Source of the DNA: Cladosporium sp. IMV 00045
Taxonomy: Eukaryota > Ascomycota > Dothideomycetes > Cladosporiales > Cladosporiaceae
DNA length: 59,100 nucleotides
Assembly: GCA_001931905.2 (NCBI GenBank)
Contig: MSJI02000498.1
Coordinates: 1 to 59,100 of the forward strand
Direction: 5' to 3'
Part shown: positions 35,124 through 45,226 of the stretch, piece after piece
Numbering within the stretch: position 1 is the stretch's first letter
Layout of the letters: each line of letters starts with the position of its first letter
The notes under the pieces: generated by a model
Database searches by the model: none
Seen by the model: only the letters and a program-made list of their open reading frames with translations
What the model was told of the DNA's origin: nothing
Position numbers and translations under genes: made by a program

Positions 35124-36220
35124 TTCGACGTGCTTGTTTGAACGAGCGACGGTGGTATGATAGATGACAAGAAGAGAACTGGGAGGGGCGCAAAGGAAAA
35201 CATAGCGATCCCTACCGGGAAGTTGTCCAGGTCTCTACACGCGGTGTCAACACGCGATGCATTCCAGTCATTTCCAATGCTGCAGCGCCCACGCAACAGC
35301 AACAATCCAGGGGGCACGGATGACCTGATATTTTCCTTGGAGGCTCTGAAGGTCGCCACAACTAGCTTTCTCTCGAACCATGTTGGACGACATGATCAAA
35401 GTAGACGTGATTTCGTGAGCCGGCAGGTTGAGCTGGTTGTGAACATTCGATATCTTCAACCTGCATCAAGACCCTGATGATGTTGCGCGCAAAGAGATTC
35501 TGGCATACACAAATATATCATGGCATGTATTGATACTTGCGGGAAGGCCGTGCTGCGGTCGAGGTGAAGCGACATTCTAGGCGTGGCGATGGAAAGCCTG
35601 GGTCAAGTTTTGCGAGAAGTGTTGTTCTCCAGCCTCCATTGTTTGCAAGCCGGGGGAAGTACAAGGTGGAAGGGGATTGGTGGCGCCCCCGACCCTCTCA
35701 TGTCAGTAACCACCAACCACTGAATTCCCAAGGAACAATATCAAATTCAGTAGGTATCCAAACGGTAGTGTCAGTTAGCAGAAGCAGCAATCACTGATTG
35801 CCCAAGGAAAAATATCATTCAGTAGGCAGAGATTCCAATTGGTACTTTCAATTAACAGAAGCAACAACCACTCATCGCTCAATGAACAATAATATTTTGT
35901 GAAGGTACCAATCAGCTCAATCAACCAACATAAGAAATCGTGGCATGATGCCTCGTAGAATGTACACCTTATGTAATTAATTGTTGTTAGTTATCTTACA
36001 CATGCAATCAAAACAAAGCCGAAGCAAAGCCTGTACTCAGACAGCCTGTATCAGTCGAGCAGCGAGGACGCCCATCATTCATGCACGCCCTTGATCATTG
36101 AGCAAGAAAACGCCGCTTTCGCTTCCGACGTCTTGATGTGAAACAGAAGAGAGAAAAGAAAAAGAGGAAAAAAGAAAACCCCGTCACGAGGGGGACAGTG
36201 CCTCTGCACAGAGAAAGCAA
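35124..36220. other. gene-free stretch with a diverged tandem repeat
   Basis: This is the promoter side of the giant gene and the 3' side of the helicase gene. Besides the tandem repeat at 35711-35930, I see only a purine-rich tract near 36140-36180 and no coding frame. Confidence 0.6.
35711..35930. repeat. three diverged copies of a ~77-bp noncoding tandem repeat
   Basis: Copies begin at about 35711, 35785 and 35862. Shared landmarks are an AAYCACT start, CCCAAGGAA or a relative, an AATATCA-TTCAGTAGG block, and a CARTTARCAGAAGCA end. The third copy is the most degenerate. The stretch is more A-rich than the neighbouring genes. Confidence 0.75.
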
Positions 36221-38970
36221 TCAAGGCATATTCGCCCAATCGTCCTCGACGAAAGACTTCTCATAGTCCTCCGCCTTCAGACCCTTACTCTTGGCCCCGG
36301 CTCCCGTCCCTCCCTTCTTGATCTTGCCGCCCTCCAGCTCGACTCTCGCGAGATTTGAGTAGAAAGCGCCCACCTTCTCGTGCGCGTTCACTTTCCTCGG
36401 ATCGAAGCGCAGGACTTGCAAGCCAGCCATGCTAGTCGCACGCGACAGCGCCACGTAAGCTTGGCCCTTTTCGAACACCTTGCCAAGATCGACCTTGACA
36501 CGTTCGAGAGTTTGGCCTTGAGCTTTGTGGATGCTGAGAGCCCAGGCGAGAATGAGCGGAACTTGCGAGCGCGAAGCCTGCACCTCTCCGTTAGGGAGCT
36601 CGACTTTCCAGCTTTCGGGCTGACAGAGCAGGTCGCGCGAGGTGCCGTCGGCGATGGCGAAGCGAACGAGAGGGAATTTTCGCTGTGCCGTCGTCGTCAA
36701 CAAATTGTCCGTCAGACGCTTGCGAGCCAGTTCCTCCTTGGTCATAGCGTTTGACGGCACTTGAGTGCCGAGTATGCCATCAGTGTTCTGAGAGTAGGCT
36801 TCCTCGTTGATGCAGTATTTGTCAAATTCTCCCTCGTCCATGAAGCCAATGACACGTCCGATTGAGCCGTTAACGAGACTTTCGTCAACGTTCTTGATCA
36901 GCATGACCTGCGCACCCTTCTTGAGGACAATTGCCTCCGGCGCCATGCAATTTGAAAGAAGCTTATCGCGTTGGGTCTTGTCCACGATGGTACCACCATC
37001 CCTGGCCTCGAACACTTCTTCGTTGCCCTGCAGGTTGACCAAGCGATCTTTGTTGGCTTTGTCGACTTCGCTGCGGAGTGCAAAGAGTTCGGTAGCCTCG
37101 AGGTCGTCATTGAAGTTCAAAGGTCGGTTGAGACTTCTGAACGTCGAGATGGATGATTGTGAAAGTCTGCCTTCTCTCATCTCATTGAGCATGCCGGCGA
37201 AAACTGCGACGTGATTAGTATATTACAAGCAGGGGTTTCATCAGCTTACTCACCTGGGTCCTTCTGTCTGAAGACGTGATGCAATCCTATTGTATACTCG
37301 ACAGCAGTCGGCCATGTTGCCGCATCAAAGGCAAATTGTGCAACCTTGCCCTTATCGGGCACAGGTGGCAGCTGGAAGAAATCTCCGGTGATGACGAGTT
37401 GGATTCCACCGAATGGTCGTCCGTTATTCCGCAGCTGCCTCGCAATCGCCTCCAGCTTGTCGAAAAGCTCGCCGTCCACCATGGAAACTTCGTCGACGAC
37501 CAACACCTTGGTTCTCATCCACCTGTGGCGAGCTTTTTGGTTCCTCTTGATCTTCTTGACAAGGTCGGCGACAGGCTCCTTTCCAAGACCGATACCAGCG
37601 AAACTGTGGAGAGTGACGCCGCCGACATTGCACGCTGCAAGACCGGTTGATGCAGTGACGGCAATGCGATCCGGCTCTCGCGCATACTTCTTGCGCAGCG
37701 AGGTAATGATTTCACGCAGCAAGACCGATTTACCCGTACCGGCCGAACCAGTGAAGAAGACGCTTTTCTTCTTCTCAACCACAAGATCCAGAACATGCTG
37801 TTGCTCCTCGCTGAGGAATACACGAGCTACCTGCTTGCGCTTGCTCTTCGCTTTTTGGATGCTCTCATCCGTGCCGTCGTTCTTTTTGACGCCCTTCTTG
37901 GCCTCTTCTTTGTGTTTCTTCTGCTGGTCTTTCACCGCGCTGGCGGTGGTGTTCCAAGGAAATTGCGATTTCTTTCCCGCTTTTGGTGCCGGCGTGGCGA
38001 ATCCTTTCTGTGTATTGTCCGTCTTTTCTTCGTTTTCTTCCACGGTCCAAGGAAGCGTCCTCCGCTTGACAGGCCTGGGCTCTTCCACTCTCTGCGCCTG
38101 CTCTACTTGCTGTGTTGGCATCTTCTGTTCTCCTGTGTACACGAACTGCCTGATCGCTGAGGCTTCTCTACTAGGACGGAAATGCTCGAGCGGAGACGAC
38201 GACCACGGGAGCGGATTGCTACTCGCCGGCACCGCTTCGCCCTCCCTCACTCTCGGTTCCATAGATTCGTACCCTGAATCTTGAAATCCAGTCCGTGCTT
38301 GTTGCTGCCTCGGTAGTGTCGGGTAAACCACAGGCTTCGGTATGGGCGCAGCAGCAGGTTTCTGTGCCGGCAAACTCGGATAATTCACATGCCCTTTCAC
38401 TTGCGGCTCCTCCACGTCCAGATCGATGTCGCTGTCGAAATCGTCCTCCCCGAACAGGTCCGTCTGCGGGATCTTTGCAGGTGACCCTCCACCCACCACA
38501 ACCGGCCTGTTCTGTGAACCGCGCTCCTCTTCCTCAAATGCACCATCATTGAAAGACTTTGCGAATCCGCTGGAGGTTCTTTTGATGCCGCCGTTCTGTC
38601 TGGGTGGCGGTGCCTTCATTTGATTCATGGCTGAAGGACTGTTGCGCAGGACATTCTGATAGCCGGCGCTGATCGATTTTGAAGGCGGAGGTTTTGATTG
38701 CTGTGATGAAGTAGGCGGGCTCGAGGAGGGAAACAGCGACTGTGAAAGAGTTTTGTTCAGCACGCTTTGCTGGTCCTGGTGTTCCTGCTCGTGCTTCTGT
38801 TGCGCAGCCCGTAACATGGTGGCGTCGGTATACAGTCGCTTTGGTCGTGTTGTGAAGTTCGCCCGGAAAGGGAATGCGGCTCGCCCGCGCGATTGAACGG
38901 TGTTTGTGAGAGGCGTTGCTGCAGAGGCCAGTCGCGCGGTTGCCTTGCCCTTGGACTGACGGGCGAGCAT
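36221..38970 (-). CDS. PIF1-family 5'-3' DNA helicase, probably mitochondrial/nuclear
   Basis: Two exons, 37254-38970 and 36221-37203, with a 50-bp intron (gtgagt...cag), giving 899 residues. PIF1 unwinds G-quadruplexes and RNA-DNA hybrids and acts at telomeres, replication forks and mitochondrial DNA. Walker A is GSAGTGKS (residues 408-415) and Walker B VVDEVSM (Asp493-Glu494). [11 protein letters not shown] and LHHVFRQKD follow. The exon 2 half has the C-terminal helicase motifs [30 protein letters not shown] and [13 protein letters not shown] chose the Met at 38970 because it opens a basic, acid-free presequence ([17 protein letters not shown]) like that of other fungal PIF1 proteins. The frame is open 97 codons further up, but that part is unlike the family. 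Residues 60-370 are disordered. Confidence 0.92.
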
Positions 38971-39375
38971 ACAGTAAATGACGAGAACTGTGAAGAGAAG
39001 ACCTCCGAACCCAAGACCAGACAATGAATAGCACACTGAAAGAAAGGATTGGGCGTTGCCTGCGTCAACGTCCATACATTGATTGGATGAAGGGAGTGAA
39101 TGTGAGGAGGGGCGCTTAAGATCGTGAACGCGATTCGCGTGTCGCGAAAGAGGAAAGAGCAGCGGGTCTCGGATTTCGGGCTGTTCTCGGACTGGACGAT
39201 ATCGATAAGGCATCGAATCTCTTCGGCTCAGCAGATAACAGAACTGCATGCATGTATACATGACATGTCAGTCTTTCATTCATGATTCGTATTATGCATC
39301 TATGTGACCCACTACTATGTACAGCACACAGCAATGCAAGAGTGCCTTATCGAGGGTCTCACCACCGCACACTAC
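38971..39375. other. intergenic, PIF1 promoter and PPR gene 3' region
   Basis: The PIF1 frame stays open through most of this stretch (to 39261) but without family resemblance. I see no separate gene. Confidence 0.5.
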
Positions 39376-41760
39376 TTACTCAAACCTCCGCGGGTCTGGA
39401 TCCTCATCGTCGTATGTTGTATACGTGAACCCTTCACCCTTGGAATCCTTTCTTGTAGGCTCGCCATACATTTCAGCCTCCAGGGCCCTCCTATGCTCTC
39501 GGGCCCCGACAAGAGGTGCCGGCAACCAACTCTCGCCGACATAAAGCTCAACCCGACTGGCAAGTCGCTCGTGCATCTCGAGAATCCTCTCGTTTCTCAC
39601 TGCGCGTTCGAGTCTTCCCCCTTGCGAGCGAACTTGCAATTCCACGGAACCGGTCGGCGTCTCGTACTGGATCATTGTATCCAAGTACTTCTGCCAATTC
39701 AGCACCACACGTGGCACGGTCTCGAAGACAAGCGGGGATATCCATTCTCCATGATCGCAGTACTGTTTGGCGCGAACCCCGAACATCTTGAAGAACTTCC
39801 GCAACCAGATCCTCATGTACCTGCCGTGCCGGCGATTGACGATATTGGTGATCTCCCAATTGCGACGTGCTTGAGTCGCAGGCATGGCACCATGCCTGCC
39901 CTGGGCCTCTTCTTCCAGACAAGCAATGAACAACACACGCGCTTTCTCCCTTTCCTGCCTTGACTCCTCACACTTCACTGTTGCTTCACACATCTTGGTG
40001 AGAAATGCAATGTGATAGGAGCGCTGATATAAGTTTCTCAGCATCCGGTCGTACATCGCCATGGATGGCTTTATAGAGTACGGTGGACCAGTCATTGTGT
40101 TCCACAACTGCAGCAGAGCCGGCATTGGCAACTCGCCGACCCGCTTCTCTTCATTCCTGAGGCTTGAATGGCGTGCGAGTATGAATGTCCATTCGAAGAG
40201 GATAGACCATGTCCCAAAATCGATTGTGATCACGTACTCACGGGAGATGTAGTCGACCAGACGCAGAGCTGTGGGCATGTCGTTGTTGATGCCGAAGCCA
40301 TAGGCCAGCGAGTGCAGAAGTTTCTCTGTTGGATACTGCGGGTCATCCCTTGGCGGTTTCCTGGGATCCATGGTTCTTCTCTCTTCCGGGTCTGGTGCCA
40401 TCAATTTGTCTACATCAATGTTCCAGACAGTACGCAAGATAGATTTGATCGTCCCAGTTTCGCCCTCTTTGGCGGCGGCTGTAATCAGTGCGCAATAAGT
40501 TTCCTCGTTGCCTGTGATGCCGTGCTTCAACATGGCGTCAAGTATCACCATCGAGCGCTCTCTGATGCCATCTTGGCCGATGTGATAGTTACTATAGCGA
40601 TATTCCATGCTCTTGTTCTCGCGCGCGATCATGTTAGAAGTTATCACTCGCGCTGCACGCGAAGCCTCGTGATTGTGCCGGCCAGCATGGACAAATGTTG
40701 CAAGCAAGGCGTTGTACATCGCAATATCTGGCTTGATGCCATCATCATGCAGAAAGTTCCACAGCTTGATGGCCACATGCCGAAGACCTAGGAATCTCGC
40801 CGATTCAAGCAGTGTGAGATACTGCTCGCCATTTAGCCGGTGGCCACTGCGTCTTCGTAGCTCTGCAAAGGCCTGCAAAACAGCGCCATATTGTATTGCT
40901 GCTGCTTCCAAGTTCACCATGGGCATTTTCACCGCCATAAGCTCGCTGACTTGGTTGGAAAGACTTAACAAGCTACCGATGTTTCGTTCAGGCTCCATGA
41001 TTGACAGTATCTCAGAAAAAGTATCCTCGGGGATCTCCTCGATGAAGTTCATGTCCGCGCGAGCCTCTGCTGCTCGGAGGCAACGCATGATCAAGTCTGT
41101 ATCGCGTCTTCTCACAGCTTTGGGTAGCTGCAGGGCATAGTTAAGTTGACGCAGCGCCTCGTGCTCCCTCCTCTCTCGCCTTGCTTTTGCGCGCTCCTCA
41201 GAATATGATCGATCCGGCGTCTCCACCGTAGTCTGGGAGTCATCCTCGTCATAACGTGACTGGAGTTCCCAGAACTTGTCTTCCGTCGATTGAGACCAGC
41301 CAAGTCCACTCATAGCCTGCGCTTCAGCCTCGGATCCTGGTGTCGCGTTGATACCCCAAGAGACAAATCTCTCAGTTTTGGATTCAGGATTGCCAGACCG
41401 TGACCTCTCATCCCACTCGTTCATGTCCCAAGCTTGATTCGAACTCCTGGAAACTCCTCGGACAGTCCCATTGCTCACGTATTCAGGGAAGTCGGGCGGC
41501 AATTCTTCGCGGCGTTTGCGGGTCTGTTTTCGAGCCTGTTTCCGAGCTTCGTGTGCTGTCCTACTACTTTCCTCAGCAGCAAATGCATCTTCAGGCTGTC
41601 CCTCGTCCTCCCAATTCCTCTTCCACCACGCAACCATCCTCATCTGACACCCATTGCTCGACAACAAACCGCCCCGCACGGACCTCTGACCCCGCCCGAG
41701 CAGTGAGAGGGACGCAGCATGCGACTCGAGCAGGCCGAGTCGGCTACGCAACCAACTCAT
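39376..41760 (-). CDS. pentatricopeptide-repeat-like mitochondrial protein
   Basis: A single exon of 794 residues. The N-terminus (SWLRSRLGLLESHAASLSLLGRGQR) is rich in Arg, Ser and Leu without acids for about 40 residues, as in mitochondrial presequences. The middle (about residues 210-600) is helical and contains PPR-type units, the clearest being PDIAMYNALLATFVHAGRHN and GNEETYCALITAAAKEGE. PPR proteins bind organellar RNA and control its processing, stability or translation. The C-terminal 180 residues (WLRKFFKMFGVRAKQYC, YVGESWLPAPLVGAREHRRALEAE) look like a conserved ascomycete extension. I cannot assign it to a named factor such as an ATPase-expression or complex I assembly protein. 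The exact repeat number needs a profile search. Confidence 0.78.
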   Translation of the reverse strand: MSWLRSRLGLLESHAASLSLLGRGQRSVRGGLLSSNGCQMRMVAWWKRNWEDEGQPEDAFAAEESSRTAHEARKQARKQTRKRREELPPDFPEYVSNGTVRGVSRSSNQAWDMNEWDERSRSGNPESKTERFVSWGINATPGSEAEAQAMSGLGWSQSTEDKFWELQSRYDEDDSQTTVETPDRSYSEERAKARRERREHEALRQLNYALQLPKAVRRRDTDLIMRCLRAAEARADMNFIEEIPEDTFSEILSIMEPERNIGSLLSLSNQVSELMAVKMPMVNLEAAAIQYGAVLQAFAELRRRSGHRLNGEQYLTLLESARFLGLRHVAIKLWNFLHDDGIKPDIAMYNALLATFVHAGRHNHEASRAARVITSNMIARENKSMEYRYSNYHIGQDGIRERSMVILDAMLKHGITGNEETYCALITAAAKEGETGTIKSILRTVWNIDVDKLMAPDPEERRTMDPRKPPRDDPQYPTEKLLHSLAYGFGINNDMPTALRLVDYISREYVITIDFGTWSILFEWTFILARHSSLRNEEKRVGELPMPALLQLWNTMTGPPYSIKPSMAMYDRMLRNLYQRSYHIAFLTKMCEATVKCEESRQEREKARVLFIACLEEEAQGRHGAMPATQARRNWEITNIVNRRHGRYMRIWLRKFFKMFGVRAKQYCDHGEWISPLVFETVPRVVLNWQKYLDTMIQYETPTGSVELQVRSQGGRLERAVRNERILEMHERLASRVELYVGESWLPAPLVGAREHRRALEAEMYGEPTRKDSKGEGFTYTTYDDEDPDPRRFE

Positions 41761-42192
41761 GTTTCTCTTCTCTCTATCATGATCCTCTACTCGTTCTCCT
41801 ACTCGTGCTCTTCGTGGTTCCCACGCTTTCCACCTCTTTGATCGTCGACTTGATATCTTGATAGCGGGTCAGGGTCGCGAGAGGGCCAGCGCTAGAGTCC
41901 TAGCGCTCTGGGGAAGGGTGAGGATAGTGGAGAAAGAGAGTCAGTGTGAGCGGATGCCGTGTGGAGTAGCCGTTGAAGCTAACATGCCGAGGCTGAGACC
42001 AGAGCTGTGGCTGTGGCTGTGCGGCTCAAAGCTGGCAGGCCAAGGAAGGTTTGGCGCGATCAACGGAAATGTTCCGCAGAGACTGAATTGGGCAAGGCAA
42101 CGTCCGACGTCAATCAGATCGATACTCTCGAGAGCTAGAAAACAACCGCAAACGACGCGCGCGCGCCCATTACAACACTTCTACGCGCGCTG
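41761..42192. other. intergenic, shared divergent promoter
   Basis: This separates the divergent PPR and LSm3 genes. No supported coding frame is present. A GCGCGCGC stretch lies just before the LSm3 start. Confidence 0.5.
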
Positions 42193-42631
42193 ATGGCTTC
42201 GCCCGAAGATCCCGGCGCCGGCGCCAATCCGGTCAACGAGCCGCTCGACCTCGTGCGCCTGTCTCTGAACGAGGTGGTATTTGTGAAACTGAGAGGAGAC
42301 CGCGAATTGAAGGGCAGACTGCACGTGCGTATATCTCCAACACGCAACCGGTACAATCGAGAGTTTTGTGTATGGAGCTAATTGGACTGGTCAGGCATAC
42401 GACAGCCATTGCAACCTGGTTCTCGGCGAAGTGGAAGAGACGATCTACGTGGTTGAGGAAGAGGAGGAAGGCGGCAACGGCGAGGTGCGGACAATGAAGA
42501 AGCAGAGCGAGATGCTGTTTGTGCGAGGTATGCGATCACGAAGACCGTGTGGGAGTGTCCTGTCACGAAGATGGAATACTGATGTTTTTGATACAGGTGA
42601 CTCGGTCGTTCTAATCTCGCCTCAACAATAA
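42193..42631 (+). CDS. lsm3: U6 snRNA-associated Sm-like protein LSm3
   Basis: Three exons, 42193-42324, 42395-42527 and 42597-42631, with introns of 70 and 69 bp, giving 99 residues. LSm3 is part of the LSm2-8 ring that binds the U6 snRNA 3' end and of the LSm1-7 ring in mRNA decay. Sm motif 1 is [20 protein letters not shown] followed by [16 protein letters not shown] (the D-x-H-x-N-L RNA-contact loop lies at the exon junction). Sm motif 2 is [14 protein letters not shown]. The acidic loop between motifs ([13 protein letters not shown]) is typical of LSm3. Length and both motifs are complete. Confidence 0.95.
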
Positions 42632-43120
42632 TCCCACCATACTGTAAAAACGGCGACATGACGGAAAGGGGAAGAAGCTGAAATACCAGTGCCACGGTCA
42701 CGAAATGGGAAGGAATGGCAAGCATGGCGCGTAGGGAGAACCGCATGCGCAATGAGGGATGATGATGGATTGGGCTCACGACGAGAGCCAACAAACACAA
42801 TTTTCTTTTGAATACTTCATAAGTATTACTGCCAAATGAAAGAGCCGCACGAGAAATCGTGTCGAGCATCTTCTGCTATCTTGAAGCCTTAGGATTGCCT
42901 CACTCTTTCCCATTGCTCGGGACAAAAAGATGAAGTGAGAACGAATGATTACAATGAAAGACATCTTGCGGCTGGGTCAATCCCATTTGGCTGCGTGAAT
43001 CTACAATCGCCATCCTCGCCGAACGTATCCCAGGACTCATCAACTCCAACCAACCATTCCCCCCGCCCGACCCTAACCCCAAGCCCTAATTTCGTGGATA
43101 CAGATATATCAATTTCCACC
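42632..43120. other. intergenic, convergent 3' regions
   Basis: This gap lies between the stops of LSm3 and the transglutaminase-like gene. No coding frame is supported. A short CCCTAA-like pair near 43070-43090 is not a repeat array. Confidence 0.5.
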
Positions 43121-45226
43121 TCACGCAACCTCCCAGGCCGCAACACCACCAGAAGCCCACCCAACCCTCCCAAACTTCTGCCTAAACTCATTCGCCGTCA
43201 AACCCCTTCCATCATTCCCAGCAAACTTCGTCATAACATTAATCTGCACCTTATGGCCCGGCCCTCCCATATCCGCAGTGGGCACATCACACCACCAAAC
43301 GCCATCGCCCTGCTCGAAAGGCACCATATTGCGACCCTTCTCCTTGATCGCATCAATGTGTAGCACGTAGAGGTAGTAAGGCCCGCGGCCGTGGCGCAGG
43401 GGGTCCCAGTGCGGGCAGATTTTCTGGAACATGAAGCGGGTCGTCGGGCCCTGGTGGGCGAGGACGAGGGGGTTGGAGAGGGGCGCGAAGGAGGCTTCCG
43501 CCAGCCCTTCCTCGGCCACGTAGTTGGAGAAGATTTTCGCCCCGGTCGCGCGTTCGGGCACTTGGATGTATTCCTCCCATGTGATGGTGCGGCCGTCATT
43601 GCGGTATTGCTTGCTGCTGTCGGAGGGTAGGTGCGTGCGGCCGAAGTCGTCGTTGGATTGCGTGAAGTGACGCGGGGTGAAGTGTTTGTTGAACGGTTGG
43701 CCGGCTCCTCCGATTGAGCCGGCGCCCCAGCAGGAGTCGAGGAGTTTCCATTCGCCTCCGTCGATGCGGCATACGTTCCAGGCATGGTTGCCTTCGAATG
43801 GCGGGAGTGGCTGACCAGGCTGGAGTTGATGGTGACCAAAGCCTTTGCCGTGACCGGAGACGACGAAAGCTTCGAGGCCAACCTTGACGGCTAAAGCTGC
43901 GAAAAGACCAGCGTAACCTTCGCAGACCGCCAATCCTGATGTTAGGGTTCCCTGTGGTGTTGAAGGCTTGACACAGTTGCCGAAGAAAGCGTCGACATCG
44001 TAGGCTACGTTGTGGTGCAGCCAGGTGAAAATAGCTCGTGCCTTATCTGTAAGACTTGGGAAAGGAGATGTGAGTTGATGAGCAAGCCAGCCAATGTCGT
44101 TTGATGGTAAAGATTGGCGCGGGAATCTAGCGGCGTGATTGTCAGGGCCTGAAAAGTCACGACAGTGAAGGCAAGACGGCGAGCCAACGTTGTACTGTTG
44201 CATAGCGTCGCCACCGATTTTTGGCTTGGAAGCTTGTAGAGCTGCAAGATCAGGTCGTGAAGCTGAAGGAATAGGTGGAGGCGGACCCTCAATCGCAGGC
44301 ACCGAACTAGGTCTTTCAGGGGTTGGTTCTGGTGGCTTTTCTGGGTTGCCAAAGCCCATAGTTAGGGCAGATTTTCTAGGTGGCGGAGGTTGCAGTCTCC
44401 TTGCTGGCGGTTCTGCTGGCGGTTCCACAGGCACTTCAGTCGGTTGCTCCTGTTTGACACCGTTCCTGGCAGGCAGCGCCGGTGTGGGCCTTTGAGGCCT
44501 GGTAGGCACGCTCGGTGCACTGCTCTTTCGCAAAGCGCTAGAAAGGGGATTCGACTTGGCTGGGCGCGTTGCGTTGTACTTCTGCTCGTGGGCCTGCTTT
44601 TCCTCAGCGGTTCTCTTGGCCGGCAAAGGAGGCAAAGCAGACGGGTTAAATTCAGGCGCTCTGATAGCGTATCTCTCTGATTTGGACGTAGTTGATGTAC
44701 CATTAGATCTGGCAGACACAGAAGAGCGAGCCGTGGCGATAGAGCTCATAGAGTCGTTCGAAGCCTTTCTGCTCAGGGCGGTTTCAGATGGCTTCCGTGG
44801 TGGCAGTGCGGGCGACGTGGCGGATGGAGTTCGAGGCGGCAACCTGGGACCCAGAGAGCTTTGCGAACTGGTGGTTGAGTTTCTTGGTGGCAGACTAGGT
44901 CTTGAAATACCATCCATCCCGTTTGCTGATGGATTGTTGTATGTCACTACGGGGAGTGACTCCGCTGGCTGGTTACCGATGCCTCCGTTGGGGAGATCGG
45001 TGAGTGGTGGGTTGTTTGTTGACTCTGAGCGACCGTACCCATTAGGCCTCGCAGGAACACTCGGTTTTGGTGGCGGTGGAGGTGGTGGCCTCGCCTTTCC
45101 TGTGGCAGGGTTTGGTTTTGGTGTCCGGTCATTGTTTGGTAGAGGTGCTCCAGAGCCGACCTGGGACAGTTTCAGAGCGGCTATGCGCTGCTGAATAGAT
45201 TGAGGTTGCGGTTCCTCGTCTGCCAT
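43121..45226 (-). CDS. proline-rich transglutaminase-like domain protein
   Basis: A single exon of 701 residues. Residues 1-335 are disordered and Pro/Ser/Arg-rich with several PPxP and RPxxP stretches (for example ARPPPPPPPKPSVPARP), which are likely SH3-binding sites. From about residue 355 there is a transglutaminase-like fold. The catalytic triad is visible as Cys435 (LAVCEGYAGLF), His481 (GNHAWNVCRID) and Asp497 (LLDSCWGAG). The C-terminal 140 residues form the beta-rich extension found in kyphoscoliosis-peptidase/Cyk3-like proteins. In yeasts the relative Cyk3 works in cytokinesis, but Cyk3 has its own SH3 domain and often a dead triad. This protein has an intact triad and only SH3 ligands, so enzyme activity and partners are open. 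The first 20 residues (SIQQRIAALKLSQVG) look helical. Confidence 0.85.
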   Translation of the reverse strand: MADEEPQPQSIQQRIAALKLSQVGSGAPLPNNDRTPKPNPATGKARPPPPPPPKPSVPARPNGYGRSESTNNPPLTDLPNGGIGNQPAESLPVVTYNNPSANGMDGISRPSLPPRNSTTSSQSSLGPRLPPRTPSATSPALPPRKPSETALSRKASNDSMSSIATARSSVSARSNGTSTTSKSERYAIRAPEFNPSALPPLPAKRTAEEKQAHEQKYNATRPAKSNPLSSALRKSSAPSVPTRPQRPTPALPARNGVKQEQPTEVPVEPPAEPPARRLQPPPPRKSALTMGFGNPEKPPEPTPERPSSVPAIEGPPPPIPSASRPDLAALQASKPKIGGDAMQQYNVGSPSCLHCRDFSGPDNHAARFPRQSLPSNDIGWLAHQLTSPFPSLTDKARAIFTWLHHNVAYDVDAFFGNCVKPSTPQGTLTSGLAVCEGYAGLFAALAVKVGLEAFVVSGHGKGFGHHQLQPGQPLPPFEGNHAWNVCRIDGGEWKLLDSCWGAGSIGGAGQPFNKHFTPRHFTQSNDDFGRTHLPSDSSKQYRNDGRTITWEEYIQVPERATGAKIFSNYVAEEGLAEASFAPLSNPLVLAHQGPTTRFMFQKICPHWDPLRHGRGPYYLYVLHIDAIKEKGRNMVPFEQGDGVWWCDVPTADMGGPGHKVQINVMTKFAGNDGRGLTANEFRQKFGRVGWASGGVAAWEVA

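Noticed and set aside
38971..39261. N-terminal extension of the PIF1 frame to the Met at 39261
   Set aside because: The added 97 residues have no resemblance to the family, and the internal Met at 38970 opens a typical targeting presequence.
43071..43092. CCCTAA-like words near the transglutaminase gene's 3' end
   Set aside because: The two words are separated and imperfect, so they do not form a telomere-like array.
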